Of a DNA stretch of 47,166 nucleotides, positions 14,416-22,841 are shown piece after piece. The first letter of the stretch is position 1. Each line of letters opens with the position of its first letter. Location: assembly GCA_020051775.1 (NCBI GenBank), contig JAGVQJ010000152.1, positions 1-47,166 of the forward strand. Direction: 5' to 3'. The translations under genes were made by a program, and so were the position numbers. This DNA comes from Calditrichota bacterium (lineage in GTDB: Bacteria; Electryoneota; B3-LCP). A model generated the notes under the pieces. That model did no database searches and was not told where the DNA came from. It saw nothing but the letters and a program-made list of their open reading frames with translations.

Positions 14416-14820
14416 CTAACGCGGTTTGGGGGCTTCGGTAACCAGCCCGACATCCACGGCTCCGGCCTGGCGCAGCAAATCCAGAGCCTGAATAATTTCC
14501 TGGTAAGGCAGACTGCCATCAGCACGCACGAAGACGGGCCGGGGATTGGCCGGGGAATAGATCTGGCGAAAGGCGCTCTCGAAATCGGACATGGTAACCT
14601 GGCTGTTGTCAATGAACGCTACTCCCTCCTTGGCCAGGATGACTTCGATACCTTCCTGCGAAGTCGGAGCAGCCTTCTTGGATTGCGGCAAGCTGACTTC
14701 ATAAGCGCTTTTCAGCATAGGTGCGCTGATCATGAAAATGATCAATAACACCAGAAATACGTCAACCAGGGGTGTGACGTTGATTTCGCTCAAGCGGGAC
14801 TGCTCGAATTGAACTTTCAT
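14416..14820 (-). CDS. tolR: Biopolymer transport protein TolR/ExbD
   Basis: The ATG at 14820 has GGAGG 9 nt upstream, within the end of tolQ. Cytoplasmic N-terminus, one transmembrane helix with the proton-conducting Asp in NVTPLVDVFLVLLIIFMI, then a periplasmic domain (VFVRADGSLPYQEIIQALDL). Starts immediately at the tolQ stop. Part of the proton-driven stator complex. Confidence 0.94.
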   Translation of the reverse strand: MKVQFEQSRLSEINVTPLVDVFLVLLIIFMISAPMLKSAYEVSLPQSKKAAPTSQEGIEVILAKEGVAFIDNSQVTMSDFESAFRQIYSPANPRPVFVRADGSLPYQEIIQALDLLRQAGAVDVGLVTEAPKPR

Positions 14821-14822
14821 TA

Positions 14823-15500
14823 TCAAGCGCCTCCGGCAGCGGTGCGGCGTTTGAGGCGCGCCCGATCCGCCAGAATAAGATCCGAGGAAAACTGCTCTAA
14901 GGCGCGTGATTCATCCCGCAGCGATCCCACGAACGAATTATAGGCTAACACCGCCGGGATAGCTGCCGCCAGTCCCGCCGCCGTGGCAATCAAGGCTTCG
15001 GCAATGCCCGGCGCCACGACGGCAATGGAGGTCGAACCCCAGGTGCCGATATTCATGAAGGCGCGCATAACGCCCCAAACGGTACCGAACAAGCCGATAA
15101 ACGGGCTGACCGAACCCACAGATGCCAGGATGCCCAATCGGGCTTCCAGGCGGGCATTCTCGGCGGCGCCTTGCCTCTGCAACAGGCGGGTGAGAGCATC
15201 CTCATCGCCGTCACGGGTTTGGGAACTGTGGTAATCCAGGTACACCTTGCGATAGACCCGGGTGATGGGCGCATGCGGAAAACGCTCCAACTGGTGGCGT
15301 AGCTCATTCGGTTCGACTTTGTCCAGATTGATTTCCAGGATCTGCCGGCGAGCGCGTTTGGCGCGGTAAAAGGTCCGGAATTTTTCCAAGATGATCCCCC
15401 AGGACAGAATCGAGAGTCCGAGCAGGAGTACAAGGACCAACTGCGCCAGTCCCGAAGCGGATCGAATCAGAGTAACGAGGTCGCCGGAGAAACTGTTCAT
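14823..15500 (-). CDS. tolQ: Proton-channel protein TolQ/ExbB
   Basis: Three transmembrane helices: about 17-38 (LAQLVLVLLLGLSILSWGII), about 125-150 (LASVGSVSPFIGLFGTVWGV) and about 165-190 (IAEALIATAAGLAAAIPAVL), with the conserved GLFGTVWG and EALIATA motifs of the MotA/TolQ/ExbB channel. Its ATG overlaps the stop of the DUF4382 gene (ATGA), so the two are translationally coupled. Confidence 0.95.
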   Translation of the reverse strand: MNSFSGDLVTLIRSASGLAQLVLVLLLGLSILSWGIILEKFRTFYRAKRARRQILEINLDKVEPNELRHQLERFPHAPITRVYRKVYLDYHSSQTRDGDEDALTRLLQRQGAAENARLEARLGILASVGSVSPFIGLFGTVWGVMRAFMNIGTWGSTSIAVVAPGIAEALIATAAGLAAAIPAVLAYNSFVGSLRDESRALEQFSSDLILADRARLKRRTAAGGA

Positions 15501-16303
15501 CAGGGTGTTAATGTAATCGTATCCAACCCAGTGTTTTGCTGCGCGAGAACCGGGACGTTGAAGATGGTCGTATCCTGCCAGGATCCGGCAGTGGGATTGA
15601 TATGCACATGGTATAACCCGGCCGGCAGCGCCATCAGCTTAAAGTAGCCGCTAATGAAATTGGCGTAGGTGCTAACGGTATCCGTTCCGGCGATAGTCCA
15701 GATCCGAGGATAGGCCGCTACGGGAACCACCGTTCCGTCAATCGTCCCAGAGACAGCCGTTGCCTGGACTCGAATGACCGGATTCATCATGTACTGGCCG
15801 TTTCCGGTCTGGTGAATCTCATCTTCGGCATCGAATTCGAGCGTCAGATCATACAGGACGTTGGATTCGATCCAGAATTCGTGGTTCAGCTTCAAACCGC
15901 TCTGCTGCGCGCTGGGTATTTCCAGCGGATAGGATTGCCCCGCGACGACCACCGAATTGTCATCTCCCAGATACAAACGTATCTGGGTGTAATGTCCGGG
16001 CGCCAGTGCGGTATCCGCTAAAACGGTGTCAATGCCGTTAACCAGAAGCAGAAGATCGTAGATGCCGGGATTGCTGCTCACCTCGATCCAACCGCTGTTG
16101 GAATCAGCGTCAGCCCGGTGCACTTCGACACTCAAGATCTCGATATAAACATGCTCAAATTCCTGCGCCGGGTCATCCACCATAATGATACGGATCTGAC
16201 CCGGATCACCAGAAGCACTGTTGTTATTATCCTCGGAACAACCCATCCAAATCAACGCGCCGGCCAGACTCACGGCCAGCAGAAATAAAAAGATGCTTTT
16301 CAT
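15500..16303 (-). CDS. DUF4382-domain lipoprotein heading the tol operon
   Basis: Perfect AAGGAGG lies 5 nt before the ATG. Signal peptide with GCSEDNNN (lipidation Cys about residue 22), then a DUF4382 beta-sandwich: GQIRIIMVDDPAQEFEHVYI, GHYTQIRLYLGDDNSVVV, YDLTLEFDAEDEI, and a C-terminal carboxypeptidase-regulatory-like repeat (GTIDGTVVPVAAYPRIWTIA...LPAGLYHVHI). Function unknown. It overlaps tolQ by ATGA and has the only promoter seen upstream, so it is the first gene of the tol transcript; this suggests an envelope role tied to Tol-Pal. Confidence 0.85.
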   Translation of the reverse strand: MKSIFLFLLAVSLAGALIWMGCSEDNNNSASGDPGQIRIIMVDDPAQEFEHVYIEILSVEVHRADADSNSGWIEVSSNPGIYDLLLLVNGIDTVLADTALAPGHYTQIRLYLGDDNSVVVAGQSYPLEIPSAQQSGLKLNHEFWIESNVLYDLTLEFDAEDEIHQTGNGQYMMNPVIRVQATAVSGTIDGTVVPVAAYPRIWTIAGTDTVSTYANFISGYFKLMALPAGLYHVHINPTAGSWQDTTIFNVPVLAQQNTGLDTITLTP

Positions 16304-16358
16304 AATAACCTCCTTGTCCCAGATGGCTCATCAAGAACCACAGGACGGTCAACCTGAA

Positions 16359-16387
16359 AATATAAGCAATACCGAAGAGAAAGGCAA
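16359..16387 (-). promoter_or_regulatory. Sigma70-type promoter of the DUF4382-tol-pal operon
   Basis: On the minus strand: TTGCCT (16387-16382), 17-nt spacer, TATATT (16364-16359), 4/6 and 5/6 consensus matches. About 50 nt of leader to the ATG at 16303. It is the only convincing promoter between 16481 and cpoB, consistent with one transcript. Confidence 0.6.
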
Positions 16388-16480
16388 GGATTATCTTCAG
16401 GCATTCATTTCGGCTTAACTCTTTAATATTCACACGAAAGTGAAAGTTCCAACATACAAGGCAAAGGTGAAAAGAACTTT

Positions 16481-17215
16481 TCAAATCGAATCCAGGTCAA
16501 TTAGGGCGATCAGGATCTGCTCCTTCAGCTCGTCTCCCGGAGCAACGCGAGCCAAAACCTCCTCCGGACCGCTGATCAGGCTCCGCCCCTGTAGCTTATG
16601 TCCCAGCAGCGAACCGATGCCGCAGGTTTTCAGCACATAAGCGTGAGCGAGGCGGGCGCCGGTCACGAATATATCCTGATCGCGGGCAAATTTCCGTTCG
16701 ACGGTGTCATCTTCCCTGTATGGGCTATCGGTGGGGATGGCGATCAAATCGGGCTTCAGTGTTGCGATTTGGCGGAAGCTCTCCAGGTAGAGCACATCGG
16801 CGCAAATCAGCAATCCCAGATTGAAATCGCGCACTCGCAACACCTGCGAACCTTCACCGGGTGTTAGCCCGGCCTCGCGTTCGGGCGAGGTCAGGTGCAT
16901 CTTGCGATATACGCCCAGGTGCTTGCCGTCATCGAATACATGGCAGGCGTTATAGAAACGGCCACTCTCCTCTTCGACCAGAGTGCCTCCCACCAGCAAG
17001 CCACCCAACTCACGTGAATACTCACCCAGCCGCTCCAGGATTTCACCTCGCTGAGAGGCTGCCTCCACCAATCTTCTGGCGTCGTTTGGAACGAAGAAAT
17101 ATTCGGGCAGGCAGGCGACCTCCACACCCTGACGGCGCAGCTCCCCAAAATCGGAAGGGGAGATGAAACTGCCCATTCGTTTCTGTAGCGCGGCGATTTT
17201 CAGCGTACGATTCAT
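16481..17215 (-). CDS. Carbon-nitrogen hydrolase (nitrilase superfamily)
   Basis: The catalytic Glu-Lys-Cys triad is visible: CLPEYFF (Glu), VYRKMHL (Lys), GLLICADVLY (Cys), with a further structural Glu in PEREAGLTPG. About 244 residues, typical for the omega-amidase/amidohydrolase branch; the substrate is not evident. An in-frame TTG at 17227 overlaps the upstream stop, but ATG 17215 is the better start. It is the last gene of a three-gene minus-strand set with two uncharacterised proteins. Confidence 0.88.
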   Translation of the reverse strand: MNRTLKIAALQKRMGSFISPSDFGELRRQGVEVACLPEYFFVPNDARRLVEAASQRGEILERLGEYSRELGGLLVGGTLVEEESGRFYNACHVFDDGKHLGVYRKMHLTSPEREAGLTPGEGSQVLRVRDFNLGLLICADVLYLESFRQIATLKPDLIAIPTDSPYREDDTVERKFARDQDIFVTGARLAHAYVLKTCGIGSLLGHKLQGRSLISGPEEVLARVAPGDELKEQILIALIDLDSI

Positions 17216-17223
17216 GCCGTTGG

Positions 17224-18240
17224 TCAAGGTGAAATCCGAGTAGTATCCCGCAGCATATCGGCGCGCTCAGAAGTATCCGCTGGATTGGTTTTAATTTCCA
17301 CCACTTTCTCGATGACATCTCTTGGCGGTGCCGGAGTCAAGTGGTAATAGTTGGATTCTCTGATCAGCGGCAAGTAAATTTCGTGGTCGCCGACAAAGTT
17401 GGGATAGCAAGCGAACGCGTATAGATGGTCGGCCACCTTGATCTTGCGATTAAAATCCACATAAAGAGTGTCGCCTAATGGTAAAATTCGGCCAGTAGCA
17501 TCACCGTCTTCAGTGTAGATGCGCAGTGGTTCGGTGATGACCACGCGGGAATAGGCTTGCCAGGCGTGGCGTTCGCCCACCCAACCGCGCATCGCGCCTT
17601 CAGGTACGAATACATAGGCGATCAGAGGTAAACTTGACAAAATGAAGATGACGATCCAGCCCCAAGTCCAGCGCGTCTGGACAATCACCGAAAGCGGAAT
17701 CATCGCCACCAGCAGGCCGATCAACGTCACATATTGCAGGGGATTGAACAGATCCGCCGGCAGGATGACGAAAAAGTTCAGGATGGAAATTACGATAAAT
17801 TCCAAGGTGCTGACAAAGATCACGATCCGGAAAAAGAACCCGCTCCCCTTGCCGTGTCGGATGAAAACAGACAGTGCATAAGTGGTTAGAATGATCAGAG
17901 CCAGTTGGGCGAGGGCCAGCGAGTAGGCGAGGGTTTTAAAGCCAAAGACCAGGAAAATCAGAGCCAGCAGCGGCAGGAGGAAGAAATAGAGCCGGAATGT
18001 CCACACCAGTAAAGGATGGCGAAGTAAGCCAAAAGCCCAGTCTTTGAAAGAGCGCGCCAGGTTCAATCCGCTTTTAGCCAGATGGCCGGCTTCTTCCGAT
18101 ACCTCTTCATTCAGAGAAGCCGTCAGACCCAGGAGAAGCTGGAGGAAAACAATGATATCAGAAATGTGGATGCGTTTGAACCAACTTGATTCGTCGGTGT
18201 GATCCTGATCCTGCGGTTCCCGGGACGTATCTTCAGCCAT
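17224..18240 (-). CDS. Unrecognised membrane protein with SH3-like C-terminal domain
   Basis: I do not recognise the family. A charged cytoplasmic start (EDTSREPQDQDHTDESSW) and an amphipathic region lead to about five transmembrane segments between residues 75 and 215 (LVWTFRLYFFLLPLLALIFL, LALAQLALIILTTYALSVFI, FRIVIFVSTLEFIVISILNF, VTLIGLLVAMIPLSVIV, WIVIFILSSLPLIAYVFV). The extracytoplasmic tail has TEPLRIYTEDGDATGRILPL and GDTLYVDFNRKIKVADHLYA, which reads like a bacterial SH3 domain, possibly binding peptidoglycan. It lies 18 nt after the helical protein gene and runs into the nitrilase gene. Confidence 0.75.
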   Translation of the reverse strand: MAEDTSREPQDQDHTDESSWFKRIHISDIIVFLQLLLGLTASLNEEVSEEAGHLAKSGLNLARSFKDWAFGLLRHPLLVWTFRLYFFLLPLLALIFLVFGFKTLAYSLALAQLALIILTTYALSVFIRHGKGSGFFFRIVIFVSTLEFIVISILNFFVILPADLFNPLQYVTLIGLLVAMIPLSVIVQTRWTWGWIVIFILSSLPLIAYVFVPEGAMRGWVGERHAWQAYSRVVITEPLRIYTEDGDATGRILPLGDTLYVDFNRKIKVADHLYAFACYPNFVGDHEIYLPLIRESNYYHLTPAPPRDVIEKVVEIKTNPADTSERADMLRDTTRISP

Positions 18241-18258
18241 CGGTGAAATCCTCCTGGG

Positions 18259-18909
18259 TTATCTGGGGGTGGATGAGGGGGCCTGACGGCGTCTGGGTCG
18301 GGTATGGCTCTGAAACCAGGCGCCGGCATGATCCAGGGATCCGGACATATCTCTGAGTTTGGCGGCGATTTTTGTCGAAACTCCGCCTCGTTTGTGCTGA
18401 TCCGGCGGGAATCCGATGATGCGGTTGGCTTCCAAAAAACGCACCGCTTCGGTTAAATCGGCTTCGGTGCCGGTGTCGCCGATAATTTGAGCCAGATACG
18501 CCAGGAAACGTTCGGAGGCGTGAGAGTCTTCCTCTGCCGGGTTTCCCATTATGCTGGAGACAAATTCCATTACTCCGGTTAACGGCCCCTCTTTGGACCG
18601 TTCATCCAGAGCCGTGAGAAACTGTTGCAGGTTTTTCAAATCCTCGTGGCGATTCTGTTGAAAGAGCCAGGTCGTCAAGCGAGTGATTTTGGCTCGCAGG
18701 GCGGGATCGGCGTCCAGTAGGAGATCGAGCGTATGTATTCTCTCCTGCCAGCGAGCGCGGCTATGTTCGCGCGATGATCCGTACTGCTTTTCCAGATAAC
18801 TGCCAGCCAACGATCCGGCGACTCCGATAATTTGTTTGAAAACGAACATTTTCGTGGCTCGACTCCAGGCAAAGGAGGCCAAAGATCTCCGGCGTTTTCT
18901 ATGTTTCAC
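18259..18909 (-). CDS. Uncharacterised helical protein, first gene of the nitrilase operon
   Basis: Not recognised. 216 residues, basic N-terminus (MKHRKRRRSLASFAWSRATK), a short hydrophobic patch FKQIIGVAGSLAGSYLEKQY that could be a membrane-associated helix, then alpha-helical and charged sequence and a basic tail (HTRPRRRQAP). The GTG start at 18909 has GGAG 7 nt upstream; an internal ATG at 18849 is an alternative that drops 20 basic residues. Likely co-transcribed with the membrane protein gene 18 nt downstream. Confidence 0.65.
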   Translation of the reverse strand: MKHRKRRRSLASFAWSRATKMFVFKQIIGVAGSLAGSYLEKQYGSSREHSRARWQERIHTLDLLLDADPALRAKITRLTTWLFQQNRHEDLKNLQQFLTALDERSKEGPLTGVMEFVSSIMGNPAEEDSHASERFLAYLAQIIGDTGTEADLTEAVRFLEANRIIGFPPDQHKRGGVSTKIAAKLRDMSGSLDHAGAWFQSHTRPRRRQAPSSTPR

Positions 18910-19293
18910 GGCAGGCTCCGGGTTAAATGGCCAAGGTTATAGACTGCCACCCATACCGTACTCATGCTGAAACCGGGCGCCTTGTTCCAGCCCAGCGGCA
19001 TTAATCGCCATTGGTTAATAGCGATACGGCAGGAGGCGGGTATTCTTTTGAATACTTGGTCGATTTTTCACTATTAGAGTGATAATGCCATCGCCTCCCT
19101 AAAGGCATTGAAATTGCTTTAGAGAGCTTTGATCTGCATTGATGTGCGACCTTAAATAGTCCACAGTATTAGTATCATTTTGTTATTTAAGCATTTAAGA
19201 ATCAGATAATTGCCCGCCTTACAGGGGAAAACACGCGCAAGGGAAAATATTTCCCCTGAAGGGGCAAAGTCATTCCATTTCGGATAAATCTGT
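18910..19293. other. Divergent intergenic region without a gene
   Basis: 384 bp between the minus-strand helical protein and the plus-strand glycosyltransferase gene. It contains small inverted repeats (GTATTC-TTTT-GAATAC at 19040-19055; GGGAAA-ATA-TTTCCC at 19241-19255) and an AT-rich stretch at 19080-19200 where promoters for the glycan genes are expected, but no convincing -35/-10 pair. No open frame or RNA gene is recognised. Confidence 0.5.
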
Positions 19294-22032
19294 ATGGATC
19301 TTACCAAACTTGATGTGAATCGCGACCTGAGGGTGCAGCGTCTGCGCCAGGTTCGGGAATCTGGGCAACCGATCCGTCTCTGCATTCTCTCGCCTTCGGA
19401 CGCTGAACAGAACTCCTACACGCAGCTCCAGTGGTCGGATTATTGGATCAAACAGGAGCTGATTAAGGCGCTGGGCAACCTCCCCGGCATCTTGGTGACG
19501 AATTACCAGCCCCATGCCGTTTTGCATCTTTTTGGATTCCCCGTGCAACTCGATCCGCGCCTTTATACCCTGGGCTGGATTTACGGCCATCCGGATCTGG
19601 CGAAGGACGAAACCTTGCGGCAGTACGATCACCTGTTTTGTTACTCCGGGCTGTTTCAAAAAGAATTGGAGCGACGCGGCTTCTGGAGCGATCTGATGAT
19701 GGCCGCCACTGGAAAATTACCGCAGGCGGGAGTGGAAGTTCGTTATCCGGTCACATTCGTCGGAAATGCACGCAATAACGGCAGTCGTCCCGCCGTAACG
19801 GCAGCCTTGGAATCGGGCGAACCGTTTTTAGTCTGGGGCAATGGCTGGAAGGGAAAACTGGAACGGAAGCATTTCGTTGCGGATTACATTGATTATCATC
19901 AATTGGACGAACTCTACGCCGCCAGCGAGTTTGTCTTGAACGACCACCATCCGGACATGGCTCGCTGGGGTTTTGTCTCCTTCCGCATTTTCGACGCTTT
20001 GGCTTCAGGCGGGTTCGTGGTCAGCGATCACAACCCTGGCATTTACGGCATCTTCGGGCAGACCGTACCGCAGTTCTCCAGTGGTGGGGAATTAAAGGAC
20101 CTCCTTAAACACTTCCGCGCTCATCCCGAGCAAAAAGAGGAGCTGCGCCGCGAGGGTATGAAGATCGCCCTCTCACACTGTTGGCAAGCACGCGCGGATC
20201 AGATCCGTTGGCATCTGCTGAATGTTGCCGATCCTTCTACCAAGAAACTGACGAACGAGGAGAAACGATCCTTCACCGCAAATCCCAACGCCCGGCAACG
20301 CCTGGCTGATATCAACTATGGCTTGAAGAAGCAGCGCCGGTCACCGGATAAAATTCAAACTGATCCTGTACGAACCCTATCCCCGGCTGATCTGTGTCCC
20401 GGTCGGCGGCTCCTGTACATTGACAAATTTTCACCGGACAATTCCAATCATTTTTGGCTAAAGAGCTTCAGCAAGACCGGCGCGGTGGAGATTTTCGACA
20501 TACGGGAGAATCTAAGAGACCTGAACGAGCGTACACTCGATTTTCAGCCGCAGCACATTCATCTGGGCGGCAGTGTGAAGAACGGTTTCGTCAAGCCGGA
20601 ATGGCTGCGCCAAATGCAAGCCCGACTCGGCTGCACAGTCTCCGTTTTTTATGGTGATGCTCGTTTCTCCGACTATCACACCCAGTTGGCTCGAGTGGCC
20701 GATCAAGTGTACTTTTCCAACAAGACTCACATTAGGATCAATGCCGAACAAGGGCTGACCAATTGTAGCTACCTGCCCTGCCCCACTGATCCGGATAGCT
20801 TTCATCCTATAAAACAGGAACCGGAATTTGATCTGCTCTTCATCGGGAATCACAACAACGAATCGCGGCTGAACCTGCTGAAAAAATTGGACGCCAGATT
20901 CGATCTTAGGGTCGCCGGCCACGACTGGGAAAGCACCGGGTTGAAGGCGTTAGGTCCGGCCTACGGTGAGAATTTCAGCCGGCTATGCGCCCAGGCACGC
21001 ATTCTGTTAGGGATTGTAGGAGATGAGTGGAAGGATCTGGAGGCGTATTTTTCCAACCGGTTGGTGAATGTGATGGCCTCGGGGGCGTTTCTGCTTCAAA
21101 CCTACACGCCCGGTTTGGAGAGCGTCTTTACCAACCATGAACATCTGGTCTGGTATCAGGATGAAGACGAGCTGTTCTCGCAGATAAACCAGTATCTCGC
21201 AGACATCGCCGCGAGATTGCGGATTGCCGAAAACGGCTATCGTGAAGTGACTGCAAAATACACCTACGACCACAGTGTCGCATTGATTATGGAGAGTGCG
21301 CGCAGCGGAAACCTTGATTGTCTTGCGGCAAAACCGGTCGAGACTGTGACAAATGTCCAACCTGCATCATCACTGCAAATTCAGGAGACTGAGCAAGAGG
21401 CTTTGGACGATCATTGGAAGAAAGCTCTTGCCGAAGCTGAGCGGGGTGGCCGGTTCACCCTGGAATGGTTTAGAGGCCATCCCATCACCCGGGAATTGCT
21501 GAAATCGCCGGTTTTGCAAGGACACGTGCTGGAAATCGGTTGCGGATTGGGGCAACGGGCGTTTCTGGCGCACCAGGCCAAAGGATGCCGCATTACCGGC
21601 ATGGATGCTTCCTGGTTCGCAGTGGCGCACGCCCAGAAAACTTATGGATCAACTCAGCTCGCTTTCGAGGTTGGTGATGCTACCAATATGCCTTTCCCCA
21701 GCCGATCCTTCGATAACGCCTACATGCTGGCGGTATTTGAACATATCGTAGAGAGTGACCGGCTGCTTCGCGAGATTGAACGAGTCTTAAAACCCGGAGG
21801 CCGCATCTTTGTATCGGTGACGGAGAATAATTATCACGCTTCCCCGGATCACGTGCATATTGTTACGCATGAGGAATTGCGCCGGGCATTTGCGTCTTTA
21901 CGAGTGGTGGACAGCTACGTCGCAGATCATATCATCTTTTTGACGGCAACAGTACCACCGGACGCGGTTCATACTGAAGTTAGGCCGGAGATCCGGCAGA
22001 GGATCCCGGAAATGGCTTTTGAAGAGAGGTAA
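19294..22032 (+). CDS. Three-domain fusion: two CgeB-like glycosyltransferases plus SAM methyltransferase
   Basis: 912 residues. Domain 1 (about 25-325): GT-B type, with LHLFGFPVQLDPRLYTLGWI, VTFVGNARNNGSRPA, DDHHPDMARWG-like NDHHPDMARWGFVSFRIFDA and LASGGFVVSDHNPGI. Domain 2 (about 365-675): a second GT-B half-set with LLFIGNHNNESRL, RLVNVMASGAFLLQTYTPGL. Domain 3 (about 705-900): class I methyltransferase with VLEIGCGLGQRAFLA (motif I), GDATNMPFPSRSFDNAYMLA (motif II) and EIERVLKPGGRIFVSVTENN (motif III). Both GT domains resemble the CgeB/Glyco_trans_1_2 group. Presumably builds and caps a surface polysaccharide or glycoprotein glycan in the cytoplasm. Next gene is 6 nt away, so an operon with the methyltransferase and GT2 genes. 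Confidence 0.82.
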   Translation: MDLTKLDVNRDLRVQRLRQVRESGQPIRLCILSPSDAEQNSYTQLQWSDYWIKQELIKALGNLPGILVTNYQPHAVLHLFGFPVQLDPRLYTLGWIYGHPDLAKDETLRQYDHLFCYSGLFQKELERRGFWSDLMMAATGKLPQAGVEVRYPVTFVGNARNNGSRPAVTAALESGEPFLVWGNGWKGKLERKHFVADYIDYHQLDELYAASEFVLNDHHPDMARWGFVSFRIFDALASGGFVVSDHNPGIYGIFGQTVPQFSSGGELKDLLKHFRAHPEQKEELRREGMKIALSHCWQARADQIRWHLLNVADPSTKKLTNEEKRSFTANPNARQRLADINYGLKKQRRSPDKIQTDPVRTLSPADLCPGRRLLYIDKFSPDNSNHFWLKSFSKTGAVEIFDIRENLRDLNERTLDFQPQHIHLGGSVKNGFVKPEWLRQMQARLGCTVSVFYGDARFSDYHTQLARVADQVYFSNKTHIRINAEQGLTNCSYLPCPTDPDSFHPIKQEPEFDLLFIGNHNNESRLNLLKKLDARFDLRVAGHDWESTGLKALGPAYGENFSRLCAQARILLGIVGDEWKDLEAYFSNRLVNVMASGAFLLQTYTPGLESVFTNHEHLVWYQDEDELFSQINQYLADIAARLRIAENGYREVTAKYTYDHSVALIMESARSGNLDCLAAKPVETVTNVQPASSLQIQETEQEALDDHWKKALAEAERGGRFTLEWFRGHPITRELLKSPVLQGHVLEIGCGLGQRAFLAHQAKGCRITGMDASWFAVAHAQKTYGSTQLAFEVGDATNMPFPSRSFDNAYMLAVFEHIVESDRLLREIERVLKPGGRIFVSVTENNYHASPDHVHIVTHEELRRAFASLRVVDSYVADHIIFLTATVPPDAVHTEVRPEIRQRIPEMAFEER

Positions 22033-22038
22033 GATCTA

Positions 22039-22806
22039 ATGAAAAAATTCTGGAAAAGCATTATCGAGCCGCTTTTTAAGGCGGCCCAGCCTGCTGTCAT
22101 CGTGGAAATCGGATCGGAGGAAGGGATTAACACCCTGGATCTGCTGAAATACTGCCGCTGTCATCGATCCACTCTCTACGTCATCGAACCCGAACCGCAC
22201 TTTGACGTCACTGCCTTTCAGAAGCAGTTTGGTGAGCATCTGATTTTCCTGCAGGATATCAGCCTGAACGTCCTGTCTCAAATTCCCCAATTTGATGCTG
22301 TACTCATTGACGGCGATCACAACTGGTACACCGTTTTCCACGAACTCTGTGTCATCGAATCGTATGCCTTGAGAGAGGGGGAGTTCCCGCTGGTCCTGAT
22401 GCACGACGTCTGTTGGCCCTATGCCAGGCGGGATCTGTATTATCAACCGGAAAGGATCCCGGCGGAGTATCGTCAGGAATTCCAACGGAGCGGCGTTTTA
22501 CCAGGGCGCTGCGAACTGGTTCCTGACGGAGCGAATAATCGCCACTATCACGCGCTTCTGGAAGGCGCACCACGCTGCGGGGTGCTCACCGCAGCCGAGG
22601 ATTTTCTCAAACAGACCAAACTCCCGGTCAGGTTTATCACGCTGCCCGGATTCAACGGTTTGGGATTGATGGCTGATGAACGGCGCTTAAGTCGGGATTC
22701 CCGGTTCAAGGAAGTGTGGGATTCCATAACTCTAACCGAGCCGTTGCGGCGCCACTTCGAGATGGTCGAAGCCGTGAGGCTGGAAAGATTGTACGCGCGC
22801 AAATAA
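22039..22806 (+). CDS. Class I SAM-dependent methyltransferase (Methyltransf_24-like)
   Basis: Motif I is VIVEIGSEEGINTLDLLKY, followed by YVIEPEPHFDVTAF (acidic loop), FDAVLIDGDHNWYTV (motif typical of Methyltransf_24, metal-binding Asp/His) and PLVLMHDVCWPYARRD. 255 residues. Likely modifies a sugar or glycan in the same pathway as its neighbours: it starts 6 nt after the GT-GT-MT fusion gene and 35 nt before the GT2 gene. Confidence 0.82.
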   Translation: MKKFWKSIIEPLFKAAQPAVIVEIGSEEGINTLDLLKYCRCHRSTLYVIEPEPHFDVTAFQKQFGEHLIFLQDISLNVLSQIPQFDAVLIDGDHNWYTVFHELCVIESYALREGEFPLVLMHDVCWPYARRDLYYQPERIPAEYRQEFQRSGVLPGRCELVPDGANNRHYHALLEGAPRCGVLTAAEDFLKQTKLPVRFITLPGFNGLGLMADERRLSRDSRFKEVWDSITLTEPLRRHFEMVEAVRLERLYARK

Positions 22807-22841
22807 TAACACTACTATCCTCGTAACCGGGAGTATTATCC

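Noticed and set aside
16227..16484. 85-residue minus-strand open frame upstream of the DUF4382 gene
   Set aside because: Overlaps the signal-peptide region of the DUF4382 gene in another frame and spans its promoter; no ribosome-binding site.
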